NCBI GenBank assembly: GCA_017853885.1
Contig: JAFMIR010000031.1
Coordinates: 1-50,950, forward strand
DNA length: 50,950 bases
Source of the DNA: Prosthecobacter sp.
GTDB lineage: Bacteria; Verrucomicrobiota; Verrucomicrobiia; Verrucomicrobiales; Verrucomicrobiaceae
Reading direction: 5' to 3'
Within the stretch, counting starts at the first letter, position 1. Each line of letters opens with the position of its first letter. Position numbers and translations under genes: made by a program. This document shows, one piece after another, positions 15,895 to 22,912 of this stretch. The notes under the pieces were generated by a model. The model was not told where the DNA came from. It searched no databases and saw only the letters and a program-made list of their open reading frames with translations.

Positions 15895-16248
15895 ATGAGT
15901 GACAAGACCGTTTTTCAGAAGATCCTCGACCGTGAAATCCCTGCACCTCTCGTCTATGAGGACGAACTCGTAGCAGCCTTCAACGACATCCAGCCGCAGG
16001 CTCCCACGCACATCCTGATCGTCCCGAAGAAACTCATTGCTCGCGTGGGCGAGGCCGCAGCGGAGGATCAGGCCACCCTCGGCGCCCTACTGCTCGCCGC
16101 CGGCAAGATCGCCGACCAACTCGGCATCAAAGCATATAACAAGGGCTTCCGACTCGTGATCAACCATGGTCGTGATGCAGGCGAAAGTGTGCCACATCTG
16201 CATGTGCACCTGCTGGCAGGCCGGCAACTCGAATGGCCTCCAGGTTGA
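15895..16248 (+). CDS. HIT-family purine nucleotide hydrolase (HinT-like)
   Basis: 117 residues, the size of HinT. These enzymes split nucleoside phosphoramidates and related adducts. The histidine triad is HLHVHLLAG with His101, His103 and His105, the middle one being the family nucleophile. Other matches are FQKILDREIPAPLVYEDE, AFNDIQPQAPTHILIVPKK and GFRLVINHGRDAGESVPHL. The gene has ATG 15895 and ends over a hairpin and T-run that probably terminates transcription. Confidence 0.95.
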   Translation: MSDKTVFQKILDREIPAPLVYEDELVAAFNDIQPQAPTHILIVPKKLIARVGEAAAEDQATLGALLLAAGKIADQLGIKAYNKGFRLVINHGRDAGESVPHLHVHLLAGRQLEWPPG

Positions 16249-16255
16249 TTTTTTT
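16213..16255 (+). terminator. Probable intrinsic terminator overlapping the HIT gene stop
   Basis: CTGGCAGGCC (16213-16222) pairs with GGCCTCCAG (16235-16243) with one bulged C, around a 12-base loop. GTTGA follows and then seven T residues (16249-16255). The stem lies within the last codons and the TGA sits between stem and T-run. The five-base gap before the T-run is longer than usual, so this is a fair but not certain call. Confidence 0.45.
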
Positions 16256-16293
16256 CGCAACTTCGTGTCCTCAACCCGGTTTGCGGAAGTGTC

Positions 16294-16719
16294 ATGGAAC
16301 CTTTTTCACCTCTAGATCCCATTCGAAAGCTGCTCGCTCAGGCCCGGGAAGCGAAGGTGCGTCCGAACTTCACCCAGAGCGTCTTGCGCAAAGCCCGGCA
16401 AACGCCGCAGGATCTCGGCTGGCTCGCATCGCTGCGTGCTTGGTGGGAGGAAACCCCACTATTCAGCGGCCTTAGCGTAGCTGGGTGTGCTCTGGCAGCT
16501 CTGGCGCTGGCTTGGGTGACGCTGCAGCCGGCCGTGACTGCGCCTTCCGTGGCGGATCAAAGCGTGCACCCCCCGCTCAGTGCTGCCGCACTCGATGAAA
16601 TGCCCATCCTACCGGAGAGTGAAGAGGCTTGGGAAAGCCCCCTGCACACGGAGGCCCTGTTCGCCGTCGAAGACAGTTCGCAGTTCACGGACAGCGAAAT
16701 CAGCTTCCTGCTCTACTGA
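16294..16719 (+). CDS. Small membrane protein of unknown function
   Basis: 141 residues. A basic N-terminal stretch (LLAQAREAKVRPNFTQSVLR) precedes one membrane helix at about 57-75 (SGLSVAGCALAALALAWV). An acidic, Pro/Ser-rich tail of about 65 residues follows. The layout, a short cytoplasmic domain with helix and tail, resembles the membrane proteins that often follow ECF sigma genes in this phylum, but no sigma factor is adjacent. ATG 16294 follows GCGGAAG with suitable spacing. I do not recognise a family. Confidence 0.7.
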   Translation: MEPFSPLDPIRKLLAQAREAKVRPNFTQSVLRKARQTPQDLGWLASLRAWWEETPLFSGLSVAGCALAALALAWVTLQPAVTAPSVADQSVHPPLSAAALDEMPILPESEEAWESPLHTEALFAVEDSSQFTDSEISFLLY

Positions 16720-16884
16720 GTCGGCAGGCTCGACAACGCATTTCTTCACGCACCGCGTGGCACATGAAACTTCGAGCAACCTGCTAGAGGCTGCGCATGG
16801 AAAATGCGAGTCGCAATCGCCAAGTTTCTGATGGGTGATTCAACGCCAGTTGGATGATCTAGCGACTGAGAATCAGCCTGCCGG

Positions 16885-18339
16885 TCAGGCAAAGACATCC
16901 ATCACCGCTTTGCCCTTGCCGTCCTCCGTCACGTAGAACGGGCGGCCTTCGATCTCGAACTCAGTTTTCGGGCTGATGCCCATCGCGGTCATGATGGTGG
17001 CGTGCAGGTCCATGACGCTGACGGGGTTCTTGGTGGCGATGAGCGGGCGTTCATCGGCGGTTTCGCCGTAGAGGTAGCCTTTCTTCACGCCGCCGCCGAA
17101 CATGACGACGCTGGTGCCGCCGGTGAAGTGACGATGCAGGCCGTAGTGCTTCATTTCTTCGAGGCGATCCACCTTAAAGGTCGTTTGATCATTCGCGGTC
17201 GAGCCGGGCTTGCCTTCCATGAGCGCATCGCGGCTAAACTCGCTAGCGATGACGATGAGCGTGCGGTCGAGCAGGCCTTTCGCTTCCAAATCGCGCACGA
17301 GCTGCGCGATGGGCGCGTCGATTTCCTTGTGCATGGCGTCCACGGTCGTGTGGCCGTCCTTGTGCGTGTCCCATTGGAAGAAGGGCACGTATTCGGTGGT
17401 GACTTCAACGAAGCGCGTTCCTGCCTCGATCAAACGGCGCGCGAGCAAACAGCCGCGGCCGAAGCGGCCGGTGTCGTATTTTTTGCGGCTCTCCTCGGGC
17501 TCGAGCGTGATGTCGAAGGCCTCACGCTCCTTCGCGCTGAGCAGGCGGTAGGCGTTGTCCATGCTGCGGAGCATGGACTGCTGCTGGTAATCGCTCATGA
17601 AGTCGCGCTGCGGACTTTGATCCACGAGTTTGCGGAAAAGGCGGTCGCGGTTGGCGAAACGATTCGCGTCCATGCCCTTCGGCGGTTTCACGGACTGCGC
17701 GGCGTCTTCGGGGAAGGGGAGATTCATCGGACCGAACTCGCTGCCGAAGAATCCGGCGGTGGTGAAGGCCTTCAGCTCCTCGCTTTCCCCAACGCCTTCG
17801 AGACGCTGACCGATGTTGATGAACGCGGGCATCACGGGGTTGCGCGGGCCAAGCACCTTGGCCATCCACGAGCCAATGTGCGGGCAAGCCACCGTTTGCG
17901 GCGGAACGTAGCCGGTGTGCCAGTGATACTGATGACGCGAGTGCAAAATGCTACCGAGATCTGGCTGCACCGCGCTGCGGATCAAAGTCGCTCGATCCAT
18001 GACTTTGGCGATGCTTTCGAGACCTTGGCAAATTTTTACGCCATCAGCGGCAGTGTCGATGGCAGGAAAGGTCGAGAGCATCTTCTTCACTTCGAGACCC
18101 TTTTCGAAAGGTAAGTAGCGTTTCGGGTCAAAGGTGTCCGGCGCGGCCATGCCACCTGCCATCCATAAAAGAATGCAAGCGTCGGCCTTGGCGGGTGGAT
18201 GAGTGATTTTTTCGCCGGTCTTGGCCCAGATCGCCCGCGGCTCGCCGGTCATCCACGCCGCCGTGGAGGCAGCCGCTAGCTTTTTGAGAAAATCGCGGCG
18301 AACGAGATGCTCGGGCAGGCTGGGATCCAAGTGGTTCAT
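16885..18339 (-). CDS. DUF1501 family protein with twin-arginine leader
   Basis: 484 residues. The N-terminus holds a Tat-type motif, RRDFLKKLAAASTAAW, so export of the folded protein is likely. The body matches DUF1501 (alkaline-phosphatase/sulfatase-like superfamily): ILLWMAGGMAAPDTFDPK, TLIRSAV, SRHQYHWHTGY, GCLLARRLIEAGTRFVEVTT, WDTHKDGH, LLDRTLIVIASEFSRD and GGTSVVMFGGGVKKGYLYG. DUF1501 proteins are hallmarks of Planctomycetes and Verrucomicrobia and usually pair with a DUF1549/DUF1553 cytochrome-like protein. That partner is absent here; instead the gene follows a sulfatase by 54 bases on the same strand and probably shares its transcript. The catalytic role is unknown. Confidence 0.92.
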   Translation of the reverse strand: MNHLDPSLPEHLVRRDFLKKLAAASTAAWMTGEPRAIWAKTGEKITHPPAKADACILLWMAGGMAAPDTFDPKRYLPFEKGLEVKKMLSTFPAIDTAADGVKICQGLESIAKVMDRATLIRSAVQPDLGSILHSRHQYHWHTGYVPPQTVACPHIGSWMAKVLGPRNPVMPAFINIGQRLEGVGESEELKAFTTAGFFGSEFGPMNLPFPEDAAQSVKPPKGMDANRFANRDRLFRKLVDQSPQRDFMSDYQQQSMLRSMDNAYRLLSAKEREAFDITLEPEESRKKYDTGRFGRGCLLARRLIEAGTRFVEVTTEYVPFFQWDTHKDGHTTVDAMHKEIDAPIAQLVRDLEAKGLLDRTLIVIASEFSRDALMEGKPGSTANDQTTFKVDRLEEMKHYGLHRHFTGGTSVVMFGGGVKKGYLYGETADERPLIATKNPVSVMDLHATIMTAMGISPKTEFEIEGRPFYVTEDGKGKAVMDVFA

Positions 18340-18393
18340 AAATCGGTTAAACGTACGGTGAATGCGTTCGCTGGCGGAAATCTCGTAAAGGAC

Positions 18394-20283
18394 TCAAAAC
18401 CCCGTCCTTGTCGGCTTGCTACCATTCTTCGATATGAGTTCGATCCAGTCGATTTCAACGGGAGTCTCCTGCATAGGCAAGTAGAGCCTCACAATACCCA
18501 GCGGGCCTTCGGCGGGCAGTTCGACGGTGATTTCTTCCCAATCGCCGCCTTTGAGCGTGAAGTCGGATCGCTTCGCCTTGCCTTCGACACCTTGCGGGAG
18601 CCAATCGACGTGTGAAGCGGCTGCTTGGGCCTTGAGGCGTGCTTTGAGCGTCGTCGGGCCATTGTGCTTCCCAGCGGCGAAACCGAGGAAAGCGGCATCG
18701 CCGAGCTTCGTCAGCTTCAAAACCCCGTTTTGGACCTTCGCGGTGCAATCGCGGGCCTTCCAGCCTTGCAGAGCGGGATCAGCGATGTCTTTCGCGGGCG
18801 ATTTGGCTTTGCCTTTCGGCTGCGATTTGCCTTCGAGCTCGGGATGATACTGAGCAGGATCAAATTTGGGGTTCGGCACGGGCACGACGGCTTTCGTGTC
18901 GGTGAGGAAGGTTTCGATCAAGGCATCGAGTTCGGCCACGAGCTCGGGCTTCTGCGCAGCGAGGTTGTTTTTCTCGCCGAGATCGTCGCGCAGGTTGAAG
19001 AGCAGGTGACGATGCGCGCCCTTCTCGCCGCCGTGGAAGAGGCGGATGAGCTTCCAGTCATCGCGATGCACCGAAACGGCCGGCGGGAGCCAGTCCGGCA
19101 CGCCGGGGTTGTGCGGGAAGTATTGAAAGACCGCTTTGCCAGCGAGCGCATCGCCTTTTAGCGAAGGAAGGATACTGTGACCATCGAATCGCTGCCCTTC
19201 GGCCGGTTTGAGGGCGAGAGCTTCGAGCAGCGTGGGATAGTAGTCCTCGCTTTGGATGATCGCATCACTGCGGCTACCGGGTTTGGCGATTCCAGGCCAC
19301 ACGATGACACCGGGCACGCGCGTGCCGCCTTCAAACAGCGTTGCCTTACCACCGCGCAGCGGGCGGTTGCTGGTGGGCGTGGTTCCATCGATATCATTGT
19401 ACATGTTGCCGCCGTTGTCGGCGGTGAAGAGGATGATCGTGTTGTCGGCGATGCCGAGACGGTCGATCGCATCCAGCAGCGTGCCGATGGCGTCGTCCAT
19501 GCTCTGGATCATCGCCGCGTAGGTGGGGCTGCGCTGCGCGTCCTTCCGGTCGATGCGGCCGCGATGCGTCTCGATGTTCGCCTTCTTCGCGTCAAAGGGC
19601 GCATGCACGCTGAACATCCAGTAGTTGAGGTAAAACGGCTTCCCCGTCTGCTGCTCCATCCATGTCACCGCTTCCGCCGCCATTCGGTCCTCGATGTGCT
19701 CGCCGGGTGACTTCTCTTTGAAGTTCGCAAATTTCCACGGCGCGACAAAACTGCCCGCTGGCGATGGCCCAGGATGATGCGGCAGATCGAAATCAAAGCC
19801 CTGCTGCAGCGGCGAATACGGCTCCGGCCCGAGGTGCCACTTCCCGAAATGCGCGGTGGCATAGCCCGCGTCCTTCAGCGTCTCCGCCAGCGTGCGATAC
19901 TCCGTCTTCAACCGCGTCGGCGGACTCGGCTGGACGGCTTTTTGGTTCGGCGCAGCTGCTTTCGGCATCGTGGTCTCCAGCGTGACCTGCGGCACATGGC
20001 AATTCGGCGTCGTGATGCCCGTGCGTGCCGGACTCAGCCCCGTGAGCAAGGCCGACCGCGTCGGCGAGCACAGCGGACTCGCCGAATACGCCCGCGTGAA
20101 GGTCATCCCGCGCTTCGCCAGCCGTTCGACATTCGGCGTCTGGTAAAACGTCGTCGTGCCGTAAAGCGTCGTGTCACTCCAGCCGAGATCGTCCGCGAGG
20201 ATGACGAGGATGTTCGGCTGCGCCGAGAAAGCGGAGAGCGTAGGGCAAAGAGCGAAGAGCAAGAAAGCGAGGCGGCGTAGCAT
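18394..20283 (-). CDS. Secreted type I sulfatase with C-terminal beta-domain (sulfatase A)
   Basis: 629 residues. The signal peptide [20 protein letters not shown] is followed by the sulfatase fold: [15 protein letters not shown] with metal-binding Asp31/Asp32, and the formylglycine site CSPTR with Cys72 in [14 protein letters not shown]. Further on come [24 protein letters not shown] and [20 protein letters not shown]. It should hydrolyse sulfate esters, probably from sulfated polysaccharide. After a Lys/Pro linker (about residue 490) a ~130-residue beta-rich domain is added ([19 protein letters not shown] to IDWIELIS), similar in pattern to the end of sulfatase B. A 23-bp element shared with sulfatase B lies 32 bases before the ATG. 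The formylglycine-generating enzyme is not in the window. Confidence 0.95.
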   Translation of the reverse strand: MLRRLAFLLFALCPTLSAFSAQPNILVILADDLGWSDTTLYGTTTFYQTPNVERLAKRGMTFTRAYSASPLCSPTRSALLTGLSPARTGITTPNCHVPQVTLETTMPKAAAPNQKAVQPSPPTRLKTEYRTLAETLKDAGYATAHFGKWHLGPEPYSPLQQGFDFDLPHHPGPSPAGSFVAPWKFANFKEKSPGEHIEDRMAAEAVTWMEQQTGKPFYLNYWMFSVHAPFDAKKANIETHRGRIDRKDAQRSPTYAAMIQSMDDAIGTLLDAIDRLGIADNTIILFTADNGGNMYNDIDGTTPTSNRPLRGGKATLFEGGTRVPGVIVWPGIAKPGSRSDAIIQSEDYYPTLLEALALKPAEGQRFDGHSILPSLKGDALAGKAVFQYFPHNPGVPDWLPPAVSVHRDDWKLIRLFHGGEKGAHRHLLFNLRDDLGEKNNLAAQKPELVAELDALIETFLTDTKAVVPVPNPKFDPAQYHPELEGKSQPKGKAKSPAKDIADPALQGWKARDCTAKVQNGVLKLTKLGDAAFLGFAAGKHNGPTTLKARLKAQAAASHVDWLPQGVEGKAKRSDFTLKGGDWEEITVELPAEGPLGIVRLYLPMQETPVEIDWIELISKNGSKPTRTGF

Positions 20284-20315
20284 GGCGGTGGGTGAACGAA
20301 GCGGAGGCCGGGAGC

Positions 20316-20338
20316 TTCCGGCAAAGTGTGTGGCGGAT
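20316..20338 (-). promoter_or_regulatory. 23-bp element upstream of sulfatase A
   Basis: The minus strand reads ATCCGCCAC, five bases ACACT, then TTGCCGGAA. It matches 20 of 23 positions with the element before sulfatase B and lies exactly 32 bases before the start codon, as there. Its layout resembles a sigma-54 -24/-12 promoter (cCAC, five bases, TTGC) but has GC where the -24 GG belongs. Conservation is seen directly; a promoter or activator-site role is inferred. Confidence 0.6.
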
Positions 20339-20366
20339 TTGGAGAGGCTTGCCGCTCACCAGAATT

Positions 20367-20993
20367 CTATTTCTGGCTATTCTTCGATGTGTCAGGGGCA
20401 GGCTCGATGTCAACGATTGTGCAGTTAGGACTGACCCTCCGATAGAACTCAAGAGTGACCTTCCATTCTGTTTGTGTCGTGGGTTTCCAGTCTTTGATCT
20501 GAGCAGTTTTCTCTTTCTGCTGCCAGTCGGGTTCAACGTGGCTGAAAAGAACGAACTGATCCTTCTCCAGAAAGCCTCCAAATCCTTCATGCAGAGTGCG
20601 GCCGCCTCTTAAAACGCCTTGGCGCCCGAGGATATTTGCGACGTATGGAGGAAACTCGAGCTTCTCCCAAGCTTTGTCATCAAGGACATACACATCCGTG
20701 TTCCACGTGCGCTTGGTCCCTCGGACAGTGACAGCAAAGGCATCGCCCGTTTTTCTCCATGTTGCTTCAACATCCTCTGTCTCAAAACTCCCGTAACCTT
20801 GCCATGTATCGGTTGGTGTCGTTTGTCCTGATTTCAGGTCACGAATGAGCACCATGCCAAGGTCTTTATTGGAAGGTGCTGACAGCACGAGTTCGAATTT
20901 GTTGTCGGGAGACTTTCCCAGAGAGCGACTAACGTCAGCTACAACGCCAAGAGGAAACAAAACCAAAGAAATGCAGAGCAGCTTGAAGGTCAT
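20367..20993 (-). CDS. Secreted protein of unknown function downstream of sulfatase B
   Basis: 208 residues from ATG 20993, with signal peptide MTFKLLCISLVLFPLGVVA. A GTG at 21005 would overlap the sulfatase B stop (TAGTG) and add four residues. The mature part starts SPDNKFELVLSAPSNK, then LGMVLIRDLKSGQTTPTDTW, ATWRKTGDAFAVTVRG and WEKLEFPPYVANILG, which suggests a beta-rich or propeller-like repeat (the SPDxKFE start is common in such folds). No known family is assigned. Codon use looks less GC-biased than in the neighbours, possibly indicating later acquisition. It is the second gene of the sulfatase B transcript. Confidence 0.75.
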   Translation of the reverse strand: MTFKLLCISLVLFPLGVVADVSRSLGKSPDNKFELVLSAPSNKDLGMVLIRDLKSGQTTPTDTWQGYGSFETEDVEATWRKTGDAFAVTVRGTKRTWNTDVYVLDDKAWEKLEFPPYVANILGRQGVLRGGRTLHEGFGGFLEKDQFVLFSHVEPDWQQKEKTAQIKDWKPTTQTEWKVTLEFYRRVSPNCTIVDIEPAPDTSKNSQK

Positions 20994-21004
20994 AACTCCG
21001 GACA

Positions 21005-22750
21005 CTACCGCTTCCCCACCTTCAACTCAATCTCCCGGATCTCGGCTGCACCAGGAAGATGGACACGCACATGGATGATGCGGGCGCTGGTGGGCAGATC
21101 GAGGGTGTGGGTTTGCCAGTCGGGGGTGGATTGGAGTTGGAGGGGGAGGCGGTTGGCGGGGAGGAAGTCTTTGTCGCCGTCGTTGCGCCAGGCGATGGCG
21201 GCGGGGCCGGTGGCGGTGGTTTTGAGGGTGAGGTGGATGGAGGCGGGCGGTCGCAGGTTGATCTGGCTGCGGGTGATGAAGCAGCCTTTGGATTGTTTGT
21301 CGGGTGTGAGCACGAGGATGTCGTCTTTCGCGGTCAAGCTGCCGCCACGGGCGAGCCAACCGCGTGTGGCGGCGGTGTCGGGCTCGGTTTTGGCGACGGG
21401 TTTCGGCGCGGGTTTGCCTTCGAGGTAGAAGTCGAAGTAGTCATTCCAAGTCGCGGCCATGGGGCCGAGTGCGAGGCCGGGGGGCGTGAGCTCGGCGCAC
21501 CATGAGGTGAGCTTCGCGCGGAGTCGCGTGGCGATCTCGGGATGCTGCGAGGCGAGGTTGTGCTTCTCTTCGAGATCGGTGGCGAGGTCGTACAGGTATT
21601 CGCGGTCGCCACCGCGCAGGAGCTTCCAGTTTCCTTCGCGTAGGGCGCTCTGGGCCATCCAGCGCCACGCGAGGAACTCATGCGGCGCGTCTTTTTTCTC
21701 GCCAGTGAGGTAGGGGAGGAGATTCACGCCATCGAGCTCGCCAGGCTTCACGGGGAGATTCACGATGCCTGCGGCGGTGGCGGCGACATCGAGCGCGCTG
21801 ACGGGATGCTCGTAAACCTGACCGCCGGGGATGGTGCCGGGCCACGCGATGAGAAAGGGCACGTGCATGCCACCCTCCGCGAGCATGCCTTTTTCACCAT
21901 TCAGCGGCGTGTTGAGGCTGCCATCCCAGCCGCCGGCATCGCCATCGAGAGGCGAATCGGTTTTGTGAATCTTCAGGGGCGCGCCGTTGTCGCCGATGAG
22001 GAAGATGAGCGTCTTTTCGGTGAGGCCGTGCTTTTTCAAGGTGCTCGTGACGAGGCCCACGCCGTCGTCCACGGCGCTGAGCATGCCGAGCGCGGCGCGG
22101 CGGCGCTCTGGCATCTCGCCGGGGAAGCGGTCTTTGTAGTGCTGCGGTGCGTCGAGCGGCGTGTGCGGCGCGCGGTAGGCGATGTAGAGGAAGAACGGCG
22201 CGTCGTGGTAGCGCTCGATGATCGACGCGGCGGCCTTCGAGCAGCCGTCGATGTGGTAAGCCTCGGGCGCGAGATCGCTCATCGGGCGATCTTTGCCATC
22301 GGCAGTGATGTTCGCGGAGAACTTCTGCTCACCATGCTGCGCATACACGTGCCGGAAACCATGCCGCGTGATCTCCGGCATGGGTCCGAGATGCCATTTG
22401 CCGAACTGTGCCGTGGCATAGCCCACGTTTTGCAGTCGCGTGGCGAGGGTGGTCTGCTGGTTGAATCCGTCGAGCAGCGATTTGTTGTTATCGAGGTCAA
22501 AACGCCCCTGAAAGCGCCCCGTCATGACTCCACCACGCGATGGCACGCATTGCGGTGCGGTGCTGTAGCCATGCTTGGCAATCACGCCACTGCGGGCGAG
22601 CGCATCGAGATTCGGCGTCTTCAGATCCTTTTCGATGCCGCGGATGCCGAGATCCGCGAAGCCGTGATCATCGGTATAGAAGACGATGATGTTCGGCTTC
22701 GCCGCATAGAGTGAAGAGCAAAGAGCGAAGAAGAAAACCAGAAGGCGCAT
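21005..22750 (-). CDS. Secreted type I sulfatase with C-terminal beta-domain (sulfatase B)
   Basis: 581 residues from ATG 22750, chosen because it begins the signal peptide MRLLVFFFALCSSLYA; an upstream in-frame start at 22783 would place it inside the conserved 23-bp element. Active-site features are PNIIVFYTDDHGFADLG (Asp27/Asp28) and the formylglycine motif CVPSR with Cys68 in APQCVPSRGGVMTG. FGKWHLG, YIAYRAPHTPLDAP, IFLIGDNGAPL and LNGEKGMLAEGGMHVPFLIA follow. The last ~115 residues form a separate beta-rich domain (ATRGWLARGGSLTAKDDIL to IREIELKV) resembling the end of sulfatase A. It is divergent from the transglutaminase cluster and heads its own unit with the small secreted protein gene. 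Confidence 0.95.
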   Translation of the reverse strand: MRLLVFFFALCSSLYAAKPNIIVFYTDDHGFADLGIRGIEKDLKTPNLDALARSGVIAKHGYSTAPQCVPSRGGVMTGRFQGRFDLDNNKSLLDGFNQQTTLATRLQNVGYATAQFGKWHLGPMPEITRHGFRHVYAQHGEQKFSANITADGKDRPMSDLAPEAYHIDGCSKAAASIIERYHDAPFFLYIAYRAPHTPLDAPQHYKDRFPGEMPERRRAALGMLSAVDDGVGLVTSTLKKHGLTEKTLIFLIGDNGAPLKIHKTDSPLDGDAGGWDGSLNTPLNGEKGMLAEGGMHVPFLIAWPGTIPGGQVYEHPVSALDVAATAAGIVNLPVKPGELDGVNLLPYLTGEKKDAPHEFLAWRWMAQSALREGNWKLLRGGDREYLYDLATDLEEKHNLASQHPEIATRLRAKLTSWCAELTPPGLALGPMAATWNDYFDFYLEGKPAPKPVAKTEPDTAATRGWLARGGSLTAKDDILVLTPDKQSKGCFITRSQINLRPPASIHLTLKTTATGPAAIAWRNDGDKDFLPANRLPLQLQSTPDWQTHTLDLPTSARIIHVRVHLPGAAEIREIELKVGKR

Positions 22751-22782
22751 GGTTTTCGTGAAACGCGGCCACCGACGACACA

Positions 22783-22805
22783 TTCCAGCAAAGAGTGTGT
22801 CGGAT
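22783..22805 (-). promoter_or_regulatory. 23-bp element upstream of sulfatase B
   Basis: The minus strand reads ATCCGACAC, five bases ACTCT, then TTGCTGGAA. It is identical to the sulfatase A copy except at three positions and again lies exactly 32 bases before the ATG. Relative to sigma-54 promoters the -12 TTGC and the CAC of the -24 box are kept, while the -24 GG is GA. Confidence 0.6.
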
Positions 22806-22876
22806 CTGGAAAATGGGCTTCCATTGTCGAAGAGGCAATGGCGCTGCGTTCGAGATCGTGACTGCTAAGACGGAGG

Positions 22877-22892
22877 TGGCACGGCCTATGCT
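22877..22892 (+). promoter_or_regulatory. Candidate sigma-54-type promoter before the transglutaminase/DUF2126 gene
   Basis: TGGCACGGCCTATGCT has GG, ten bases, GC spacing and differs from the -24/-12 consensus TGGCAC-N5-TTGCW by one base (ATGC for TTGC). It ends 20 bases before the start codon, leaving an untranslated leader of only about 10 bases. Such matches can arise by chance in GC-rich DNA, and no enhancer-binding protein gene is in the window. Confidence 0.3.
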
Positions 22893-22912
22893 CAAAATGG
22901 TAGGCCCAGCCC

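Noticed and set aside
17002..18114. A 370-codon frame opposite the DUF1501 gene
   Set aside because: Antisense to a confident gene with no family match of its own.
21680..22714. A 344-codon frame opposite sulfatase B
   Set aside because: The sulfatase reading has signal peptide and active site; the antisense frame shows no domain.
22821..22841. Inverted repeat CCATTG/CAATGG between sulfatase B and the transglutaminase gene
   Set aside because: Six-base arms are common by chance; not conserved near other genes in the window.
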